Origin: BOG-908 sp963692875
GTDB taxonomy: Bacteria; Pseudomonadota; Alphaproteobacteria; Acetobacterales; Acetobacteraceae
Direction of reading: 5' to 3'
Length of the DNA stretch: 64,000 nt
NCBI GenBank assembly: GCA_965198755.1
Contig: OZ240673.1
Span: 2,480,001 to 2,544,000, forward strand
Positions 34,912 through 42,567 of the stretch are shown here, piece after piece (positions within the stretch are counted from its first letter, which is position 1; the number at the start of each line of letters is the position of its first letter). The notes under the pieces were generated by a model. The model was not told the DNA's origin. It was given only the letters and a program-made list of their open reading frames with translations, and ran no database searches. The position numbers and the translations under genes are program-made.

Positions 34912-37545
34912 TTACTGAGAAGCCCTCCTCCCCAACCAAGCCTGCACCTGCGGCACCACGCGCTGCCGCAACTCCGCACTCGCCCTGATCCGTTCGGCCA
35001 TCCGCGCCGCCCAAATGTGCGCCCCGGCCGAACTCTGGCTCGACGGGTCCGCCAGCAGCGCCGTCGCGGTGGTAGGATCGCTCGACCCCGACGCCGCCGC
35101 GGCCAGCGGTGACGGGCCCAGCCCATCGGCCGGGATCACCGTCGCTATCTTCGCCGCCACCGGCTTGGTCAGCCGATATACCTGCTCCGCCTGCTCGGAG
35201 TCCTGGCTGGCCCCCTCGAGGACGGCGATGATCCTGCCGTTCGGCACCTGGCCGGAGGAAGCGGCGAAGTCGATCGTCTGCGCGACCAGCTTCGGGTCGC
35301 TCGCCGCGGCCATGGCGAAGACGTAGCGCAGCTTCTCCTCGGTGCTGCTCGCAGCCACGGCCATGGTGCGCAGGCTGTCGTAGGTCGCCTGGTCCGCGGT
35401 GTGGCCGACGATGTCCAGCACCGGCTCGCGCAGCGCCGGCGGCAGGCTGGAGGCCTCGTGCCGGAACGCCTCGAACCGCCGCCGCGCCTCTGCAAGCACG
35501 GCCTGGTCCTGGAACGCGCCGAGGCTTTCCACCAGCCTCGGCCGCAGCAGCGAATCAAGGAACGGCTCGCCCGGCTTGGCGTCCCAGCCGAGCCGCGCGA
35601 ACTCCGGCCGGATCAGCCCCGCGGCAAACGCGGCGAAACGCGGCCGCAACGCCGTCCCGACCAGCGCCTGATCGATGCGCGCGAGGTGGCCGAGCGTGTC
35701 CGTCCACACCGCGATGCTGGTCTCGTCGTGCAGGTCCGCCAGCAGGTCCAGGTAGCCGGACAGCGGCGCCCGGTCGGCCACGAACAGGGCAAACTGGTCG
35801 CCTAGCAGGTTGGCCCGGTCGGCCGCGTCCAGCTTGAGCAGCCCCTTGGCCAGCGCCTGCAACGAGGCCGCGTCGTATTGGGTGCGGTAGTAGCCGTTCT
35901 CGCCCCAGTTCGCCTTCAGCACGCCGTAGCAACTGCCGGCCTGCAGCGTGGCGGGCGCCTCGCCCAGCAGCACATGCTGAACCCCGCCGCCCGGCTCCCC
36001 CAGGCTGACCGGGATGCGCCAGGTGAGCGGCTTGGGATGCGGGTCGTGAATGGTGAAGCGGTCCTGCGTCAGCGTCACCTGCGCGTGGCCGTCCGCACAG
36101 GCGCGCGCCACGTGCACCAGCGGAATGCCCGGCTGCTCGGTGAAGGTGGAGGCCATGCCGGCCACGTCCTGGTGGGAGACCGCGCCGAGTGCGGCCCACA
36201 AATCGGCGCTGGTGGCGTTGCCGTAGGCGTGCGCCTTCATGTAGCGGCGCATGCCGTCGCGGAAGGTGTCCGGCCCGATCCAGTCCTCCACCATGCGGAT
36301 GATCTGGCTGCCCTTCTGGTAGCTGATCACGTCGAAGGCGGAGTTGGCTTCCGACTCGTCGCGGATCACCTGCTGGATCGGGTGGGTGGTTGGTGCGGCG
36401 TCCTGTGCCATCGCCTGCTCGTGGTCGGCATGCTGGCGTGGCCAGGTCTGCCAGGACGGGTTGAAGTGGTCGGTGGCCTTGTTCTCCATCCAGGTGGCAA
36501 AACCTTCGTTCAGCCAGATGTTGTCCCACCATCCCATGGTGACCAGGTCGCCCGACCACTGGTGCGCCATCTCATGCGCCACCACGAGGTAGATCAGCTC
36601 CCGCGTGGCCGGCGAGGACGTTTTCGGGTCGAACAGCATCGCATTGTCGATGAAGGTGATCGCCCCCCAGTTCTCCATCGCACCCGCCTCGTAGTTGCCG
36701 GGCACGGCGATCAGGTCGAGCTTGGGCAGCGGGAAGTTCACGCCGAAATAGTCGTCGTAATACGGCAGGATCGCCGTCTCCGCCTGCAGGGCGTAGCGCC
36801 CCTGCTCAGCCTCGCCCGCCGGCGCCCAGGCGGCAAGGTCCGTGCTGCCTGCGTGGCTGCGCACCGCCTGCATGTCCCCGGCCAGCAATGCGAGCAGGTA
36901 GGTGGACATGCGCGGCGTGGTGGCGAACGTCACGCGCTGCAGCCCGGGACCGGCGGGCTTCGTCTCGGCCGCCGGCATGTTGGAGACCACTGCCAGCCCG
37001 GCCGGCAGGGTGACCGACAGCTGGAACGTCGCCTTGAACGCCGGCTCGTCCCAGCCGGGAAACATCCGCCGCGCGTCCGCCACCTCGAACTGCGTCACCA
37101 GCATGCGCTTCTTGGCACCGGCAGCATCGCGGTAATCGTCGTAGTAGATGCCCGAGGGCGTCTGCGGGATCGGGCCGCTATAGGCGATCGCCAGCGTGTG
37201 CTTCCCCGCTGCCACTGGCTTGGCGAAGGTGAGCGTCGCCTCCTGCCGCGTCTCGTCCAGCTTGATCGCCGCCGCCGTGCCGTCCTCCAGCTTCGCCGAC
37301 GCCAGCGTCAGGCCGGCCTGGTTCAGCGTGAAGCTCGGCACCGCACTGCGCACCTCGAGGTCGATCGTCTCCTGGCCGGTCAGGGTCAGCTTCTGCAAGT
37401 CGGGGGTGATCTCGATCCGGTAGGCGTCCGGCACCACGGTCTTGGGCAACTTGCCCGGCGCACGGTCGAAATCGAACGGCGCTTCGGCCCGGGCGGCAGA
37501 GGCGAGCGCCACCATCGAGGTCGCGAGGAGCAGGGCGTGGCGCAT
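34912..37545 (-). CDS. pepN: M1-family metallo-aminopeptidase
   Basis: An 877-residue zinc aminopeptidase with an N-terminal signal peptide (HALLLATSMVALASAARAEA), so it acts in the periplasm or outside. The substrate-anchoring motif YEAGAMENWGA (about 286-296), zinc site HEMAHQWSGD (His324, Glu325, His328) and NEGFATWME (Glu347) are intact. The second half is the ERAP1-like helical domain (SYQKGSQIIRMVEDWIG is at the junction). It hydrolyses N-terminal residues from peptides. Cloverleaf elements lie on both sides. Confidence 0.9.
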   Translation of the reverse strand: MRHALLLATSMVALASAARAEAPFDFDRAPGKLPKTVVPDAYRIEITPDLQKLTLTGQETIDLEVRSAVPSFTLNQAGLTLASAKLEDGTAAAIKLDETRQEATLTFAKPVAAGKHTLAIAYSGPIPQTPSGIYYDDYRDAAGAKKRMLVTQFEVADARRMFPGWDEPAFKATFQLSVTLPAGLAVVSNMPAAETKPAGPGLQRVTFATTPRMSTYLLALLAGDMQAVRSHAGSTDLAAWAPAGEAEQGRYALQAETAILPYYDDYFGVNFPLPKLDLIAVPGNYEAGAMENWGAITFIDNAMLFDPKTSSPATRELIYLVVAHEMAHQWSGDLVTMGWWDNIWLNEGFATWMENKATDHFNPSWQTWPRQHADHEQAMAQDAAPTTHPIQQVIRDESEANSAFDVISYQKGSQIIRMVEDWIGPDTFRDGMRRYMKAHAYGNATSADLWAALGAVSHQDVAGMASTFTEQPGIPLVHVARACADGHAQVTLTQDRFTIHDPHPKPLTWRIPVSLGEPGGGVQHVLLGEAPATLQAGSCYGVLKANWGENGYYRTQYDAASLQALAKGLLKLDAADRANLLGDQFALFVADRAPLSGYLDLLADLHDETSIAVWTDTLGHLARIDQALVGTALRPRFAAFAAGLIRPEFARLGWDAKPGEPFLDSLLRPRLVESLGAFQDQAVLAEARRRFEAFRHEASSLPPALREPVLDIVGHTADQATYDSLRTMAVAASSTEEKLRYVFAMAAASDPKLVAQTIDFAASSGQVPNGRIIAVLEGASQDSEQAEQVYRLTKPVAAKIATVIPADGLGPSPLAAAASGSSDPTTATALLADPSSQSSAGAHIWAARMAERIRASAELRQRVVPQVQAWLGRRASQ

Positions 37546-37628
37546 GCTTGTGGGGGTCCTTGCGGTGAGACGCGGTCCCAGCGCTCAGCGGCGGGGAAAG
37601 TTGTGGGGGTGGGGGTGCGAACAGGCAG

Positions 37629-37785
37629 AAAGCAAGCGGTTCTTTTTTGGGAAAAAGAACCAAAAAACTTTTGTTTCCTAGCTCGCAGAAACGCATCGGG
37701 CGCCTCAGACGAATCGAGACCGCGGACACAGCCTAGAGAACAAAATTTTTTTGCTTTTTTTTCGAAAAAGAAGGCCTTGCTTGCC
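37629..37785. repeat. Cloverleaf element between pepN and hisF
   Basis: Copy between divergent genes. Left arm GTTC-T6-GGGA5-GAAC; right arm less perfect (GC-T8-CGA5-GAAGG). Inner stem CAAAAAACTTTTG / CAAAATTTTTTTG. The longest apical part contains no recognisable gene. Confidence 0.85.
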
Positions 37786-37910
37786 TTCGAAACTATCAAG
37801 CTCCGCACAGACCAAAGGCTGCTCGTGAAACGCGACCCCAGACTGCACACGACGTAGACCGCTTCGACCGACGCCTTTCCACACCAGCGTCGACAGCCCA
37901 AACTCGCCGC

Positions 37911-38664
<754 letters not shown>

Positions 38665-38666
<2 letters not shown>

Positions 38667-38845
38667 GCAAGCAAGCAGTTCTTTTTTGAAAAAAAGAACC
38701 AAAAAACTTTGCTTCTTGGCGTGCGCGGCCGGACATGCCCCGCTTCGCTTGCGACGGATCGAACGACACACATCCGCCGCCGGGCGCCGAGAGACCAAAA
38801 GTTTTTTGGTTCTTTTTTTCAAAAAAGAACTGCTTGCTTGCTTCT
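38665..38845. repeat. Cloverleaf element between hisF and acyltransferase gene
   Basis: Longest complete copy (about 180 bp). Both arms are of the GTTC/GAAC type. The stop of hisF lies at its left end and the stop of the opposite-strand acyltransferase lies inside its right hairpin (TGA at 38821-38819). Confidence 0.9.
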
Positions 38846-39568
38846 CCCCATCCCACGCGAAACCGCAATGCTTGGCATTTCCACCGCCCACCAAACCGCC
38901 CACGCCACCGGCAGGATCGCCAACACCGCAGCCCACACCGGCAACACCTGCAACACCACCCAGTGCGTCAGGTACAGGCTGTAGGACACCCGGCCAAGCC
39001 ATTGCACCAGCGGATGCTCCATTGCGGCGCACCGCCAGGCCGCGCCAGACAGCCGCGCACCCGCGCCGAAACAGGCCACGCCGGCCGCGAACGCCATCGG
39101 CAGGCCGCTTGGCAGCAGCACCGCACCGGTCAGGCCGCCCGCCACCAGCGCCACCGTGCGCCACCGTCCGCCGTGTCCGGACCAGGCGATCGCCGGCATC
39201 AGCGGCGCGGCCCACACTTCCACGAACAGCGTCCAGGCCGGCAAGCACACTTCGAACACCTCGTAGCGCGGGCCCGGCACCCACACATAGGCCTGTGGCG
39301 ACACCCGCACCCCGAGCATCGCACCCCCTGCCAGCAGGCTGACGGCATACACCGGCCACAATCGCACTGCGCGCCGCACCAGGAACGCGCCCAGGTCGCC
39401 GCGCCACCCCGCGGTCAGCACCCATCCCGACAGCACGAAGAACCCCATCACCGCGAGCATGGCAGCCGGCTGCAGCACCCGCGCGCCAGAAACGTGGAAC
39501 ACCACCACGACCATCGCCAGGCAGCCACGCAGCCCATCAATGGCAGGCAGCCTACGCGCACACGTCAC
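38819..39568 (-). CDS. Membrane acyltransferase (acyltransferase 3 / OafA type), short
   Basis: A 249-residue membrane protein starting with GTG 39568. The N-terminus LPAIDGLRGCLAMVVVVFHV carries the conserved Arg-Gly and His of the family, followed by GFFVLSGWVLTAGW and RRAVRLWPVYAVSLLAGGAM. At the end, LGRVSYSLYLTHWVVLQ is the family's last signature. It is shorter than the usual 340-380 residues, so several membrane segments are missing. The C-terminal residues KQAVLF are encoded by the cloverleaf element. Likely O-acetylates a surface glycan. Confidence 0.7.
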   Translation of the reverse strand: MTCARRLPAIDGLRGCLAMVVVVFHVSGARVLQPAAMLAVMGFFVLSGWVLTAGWRGDLGAFLVRRAVRLWPVYAVSLLAGGAMLGVRVSPQAYVWVPGPRYEVFEVCLPAWTLFVEVWAAPLMPAIAWSGHGGRWRTVALVAGGLTGAVLLPSGLPMAFAAGVACFGAGARLSGAAWRCAAMEHPLVQWLGRVSYSLYLTHWVVLQVLPVWAAVLAILPVAWAVWWAVEMPSIAVSRGMGRSKQAVLF

Positions 39569-39870
39569 AGCCGCCCCGCCCTCCCAGCCGAATCCCGCAT
39601 CCGGCGCGGAAACAGGTTTGTTTTACTTACGATACGTTCAGGCCTGCGTCCACTGCCGCACGGGCGCCTTGCCGGCGTCCACTCACCGTCGGCACGATCG
39701 TCCGTAACCAGGCATGTCGGCCGTCCCCTCGGCCACCGCCAACGAACGCTTGCGTGAAATCTTGCACGGCGACCGCGACCGACACGAAGACCGGCACGCA
39801 ATTCCGGCACGGCCGCGCCGCGAAACGCCATCCAGCGGCCTTGGCCGTTGGCCCTTTGACATCCAGCAGG
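39569..39870. other. Intergenic region without supported gene
   Basis: About 300 bp upstream of the acyltransferase gene. Open frames occur on both strands but none has a recognisable family, start site or consistent codon pattern. The acyltransferase promoter should lie here. Confidence 0.4.
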
Positions 39871-40010
39871 AAGGCAAGGCCTTCTTTTCTGAAGAAAAGA
39901 AGCAAAAGACTTTTGGTCTGGCTGTCGCGGAGGTTCCTGCAACGCGCGTCCAAAGGAACAAAAGTTTTTTGGGTCTTTTTTTCAAAAAAGAACCGCTTGC
40001 TTCGCTTGTC
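39871..40010. repeat. Cloverleaf element upstream of hisE
   Basis: Complete copy: left arm CTTCTTTTCTGAAGAAAAGAAG (both arms longer by a re-paired core), right arm GGTC-T7-CA6-GAACC. Inner stem CAAAAGACTTTTG / CAAAAGTTTTTTG. From 40011 to the hisE start nothing else is recognised. Confidence 0.85.
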
Positions 40011-40267
40011 ACCGGTCAGAGCCCAAAAGGTTGGTACTACATCAAACTTGCCCACCCACCTTCTCCGTGTCCTTCGTCTCCTCGCGTCCGCACCGAACAC
40101 CCAACGCCTGTCCAACACCCCAAACCCGCCAGGCACTCCAGGCACTCACCTGCCACACCAGGCCAAGGCCACAAGCGCGAGGCGGTATTGCTTTTCCGCA
40201 TGGGCATGGTCGGATGATTCGTACACCGCCATTTCAGCGTCGCTGACGCGCCAGGGAGGCCTACCCA

Positions 40268-40687
40268 TTGCCCAAGAAGGCCGAAAAACCCCGCCGCGAC
40301 TCCGACCGCCCAGCGCCGCCCGTCCCCAACGGCGTCTCCCCCCAGGTTCTCGACCGCTTGTGGGACGTGGTCCAGGCCCGCCGCGGCGCCGACCCGGCGG
40401 TCAGCCACTCCGCCCGCCTGCTCTCCCGCGGCACCGCCAAGGTTGCCCAGAAGTTCGGGGAAGAAGCCGTCGAGTGCCTCATCGAGGCGGTCGTCGGCGA
40501 CTCCCAGGCCGTGGTCGCCGAAAGCGCCGACGTGCTCTACCACCTGCTCGTGCTGTGGGTGTCCGCCGAGGTACACCCGTCCCAGGTCTGGGCCGAACTC
40601 GAACGCCGCGAGGGCATCTCCGGCATCGCTGAGAAAGCGGCAAGGCGGACACTGCCGCCAGGGCCGCCGACGCGGAAAATTCCGTAA
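40268..40687 (+). CDS. hisE: Phosphoribosyl-ATP diphosphatase
   Basis: A 139-residue enzyme for the second step of histidine synthesis. The family core is LLSRGTAKVAQKFGEEAVEC, then LIEAVVGDSQAVVAESADVL and YHLLVLW, carrying the metal-binding E-E..E and E..D residues. A 30-residue basic, proline-rich N-terminal extension is unusual. The only start is TTG 40268, with GGGAGG about 10 nt upstream. A cloverleaf element abuts the stop codon. Confidence 0.92.
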   Translation: MPKKAEKPRRDSDRPAPPVPNGVSPQVLDRLWDVVQARRGADPAVSHSARLLSRGTAKVAQKFGEEAVECLIEAVVGDSQAVVAESADVLYHLLVLWVSAEVHPSQVWAELERREGISGIAEKAARRTLPPGPPTRKIP

Positions 40688-40818
40688 GAAAGCAGTTCTT
40701 TTTTGAAAAAAAGAACCAAAAAACTTTTGTCCCCTCGGCACCCGTCTCCGGAGACTCCGCGACAGCCGTAGCAAAAGCTTTTTGCTTCTTTTTCTCGAAA
40801 AAGAAGCGCTTGCTTCCT
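40686..40818. repeat. Cloverleaf element between hisE and the glycine riboswitch
   Basis: Complete copy: left arm GTTC type, right arm CTTC type, apical CTCCGCGACAGCCG. It ends about 40 bp before the first glycine aptamer, so it insulates the gcv leader from hisE. Confidence 0.9.
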
Positions 40819-40856
40819 TCCACCCCCCGGCTCATACCTCGAAGTGTTCCAAACAT

Positions 40857-41037
40857 CCCTCGCGGGAGAGTAGCCAGCGCACGCCGCAGGCCGCCGAAGG
40901 CGCAACCGGCCCCCGGAAACGCTCAGGCACCAGGACCGCGAAGGATCGGAACCTCTGGAAAGCCGGCGGGCAACCGCCGCACCGACGGAGTAAGGGCTTA
41001 CCGCCCGAATCTCTCAGGTTCCGCAGACAGAGGGGGG
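40857..41037 (+). promoter_or_regulatory. Tandem glycine riboswitch
   Basis: Two consecutive aptamers precede gcvT. The first has CGCGGGAGAGT, GCCGCCGAAGGCGCAACC and GGAAACGCTCAGGCACCAGG with the closing CCGCGA. The second has GGAACCTCTGG, GCACCGACGGAGTAAGGG and CGAATCTCTCAGGTTCCGCA followed by GACAGAGG. These are the invariant P1/P3 motifs of the gcvT RNA family. The leader ends 50 bp before the gcvT start, so control is likely at translation or early termination, switching the glycine cleavage operon on when glycine is plentiful. Confidence 0.92.
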
Positions 41038-41088
41038 TCAGCCAACCGGGCAACCGGCGCCTGACCCACCACGCCGGAACCGCACCAC

Positions 41089-42177
41089 GTGTCAGATCCC
41101 GTCCGCACCACCCCGCTCGACGCGCTGCACCGTCGCTTCGGCGCCCGCATGGTGGGCTTTGCCGGCTGGTCGCTCCCAGTCTCCTACGCCGGCACGCTGG
41201 CCGAGCACGCCCACACCCGCACCCATGCCAGCCTGTTCGACGTCTCCCACATGGGCCAGATCTCGCTGCACGGGCCTGACGCGGCGCAGAACCTCGAGCG
41301 CCTGGTGCCGGCCGACATCGTCAACCTCGCCCCCGGCCGCCAGCGCTACACCCTGTTCACCAACGAGCTCGGCGGCATCATTGACGACCTGATGGTCGCC
41401 CGCGCGCAGAACCGCCTTTTCGTCGTGCTCAACGCCGCGCGCACCGAGGCCGACCTCACCCACCTCCGCCTGCACGGCTTCGACCCCGAGATCCACGACG
41501 ACCGCGCGCTGCTCGCTTTGCAGGGCCCGGCCGCCGCCGCCATCATGGCCCGCCTCGCCCCCGAGGCCGCCGCCCTGCCCTTCCTGGGGGTGACCACCTG
41601 CGACGTCGCCGGCACCTCCTGCTGGGTCAGCCGCAGCGGCTACACCGGCGAGGACGGCTTCGAGATCTCCGTCCCTGCGGACCACGCCGAAGCGCTGGCC
41701 GAGAATCTCCTCGCCGAACCCGAATGCGCGCCGGCCGGCCTTGCCGCCCGCGACACGCTGCGCCTGGAAGCCGGCCTCTGCCTCTACGGCCAGGACATCG
41801 ACATGCTCACCAGCCCGATCGAGGCGGGCCTGGCCTGGACCATCGCCAAGCGCCGCCGCGCCGAGCTCGACTTCCTCGGTGCGACCACCATCAACGACCA
41901 CCTCACCCACGGCCCGCACCGCGTCCGCGTCGGCATTCGACCCGACGGTCGGGCGCCTGCCCGCGCCGGCACCACCATCGCCGCCACCGACGCGACCGAG
42001 GCCGGCACCATCACCTCCGGCGGCTTCTCCCCCACGCTCGGCGCGCCCATCGCCATGGGCTACGTGCGCCGCGACCTGGCAACCGACGGCACCAAGCTTG
42101 CTTTGCTGGTGCGAGGCCAGCACTTGCCGGCCGCGGTGACGAAGCTGCCCTTCGTTGCCCACCGTTTCGCGAAATAA
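41089..42177 (+). CDS. gcvT: Glycine cleavage system aminomethyltransferase (T protein)
   Basis: A 362-residue folate-dependent enzyme. It begins at GTG 41089 and contains RFGARMVGFAGWSLPVSYAG, SLFDVSHMGQISLHG, and SGYTGEDGFEISVPADHAEA with the folate-binding Glu. The catalytic Asp is in the GGIIDDLMVARAQ region. It releases ammonia and passes the one-carbon unit from lipoyl-H protein to tetrahydrofolate. First gene of the riboswitch-controlled gcvTHP operon; 9 bp before gcvH. Confidence 0.95.
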   Translation: MSDPVRTTPLDALHRRFGARMVGFAGWSLPVSYAGTLAEHAHTRTHASLFDVSHMGQISLHGPDAAQNLERLVPADIVNLAPGRQRYTLFTNELGGIIDDLMVARAQNRLFVVLNAARTEADLTHLRLHGFDPEIHDDRALLALQGPAAAAIMARLAPEAAALPFLGVTTCDVAGTSCWVSRSGYTGEDGFEISVPADHAEALAENLLAEPECAPAGLAARDTLRLEAGLCLYGQDIDMLTSPIEAGLAWTIAKRRRAELDFLGATTINDHLTHGPHRVRVGIRPDGRAPARAGTTIAATDATEAGTITSGGFSPTLGAPIAMGYVRRDLATDGTKLALLVRGQHLPAAVTKLPFVAHRFAK

Positions 42178-42186
42178 GAGGGGATC

Positions 42187-42564
42187 ATGGCCGAGACACG
42201 CTTCACCAAGGACCACGAGTGGGTGCGCCTGGAGGATGACGGCACGCTCACCATCGGCATCACCGACCACGCGCAGGACGCGCTGGGCGACATCGTCTTC
42301 ATCGAGCTGCCCGCGGTGGACCGCGAAGTGGTCGAAGGCGAGTCGGTCGCCACCGTCGAGAGCACCAAGGCCGCCAACGACGTCTACGCCCCGCTCGGCG
42401 GCCGTATCGCCGAGATCAACGACAACGTCGTCGAGGATCCCGGCCTGATCAACCGCGATGCCGCCGGCGAGGGCTGGTTCTGGCGCATGGAGCCCGGCGA
42501 CGAGGAGAACTTCGAAACCCTGATGGACGAGGAAGCCTACGAGGCCTTCCTGGAGACGCTGTAG
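42187..42564 (+). CDS. gcvH: Glycine cleavage system H protein
   Basis: A 125-residue lipoyl carrier. The lipoylated residue is Lys61 in SVATVESTKAANDVYAPLGG. The segment GDIVFIELPAVDREVVEGES and the end GEGWFWRMEPGDE are typical. It shuttles the aminomethyl group between P, T and L proteins. It is separated from gcvP by 3 bp. Confidence 0.97.
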   Translation: MAETRFTKDHEWVRLEDDGTLTIGITDHAQDALGDIVFIELPAVDREVVEGESVATVESTKAANDVYAPLGGRIAEINDNVVEDPGLINRDAAGEGWFWRMEPGDEENFETLMDEEAYEAFLETL

Positions 42565-42567
42565 CCC

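Noticed and set aside
35555..37857. Long open frames antisense or offset to pepN (and similarly to gcvP, the ABC exporter and terL)
   Set aside because: High-GC coding sequence produces long open frames in other phases; their composition is Arg/Gly/Pro-biased and no domain is seen.
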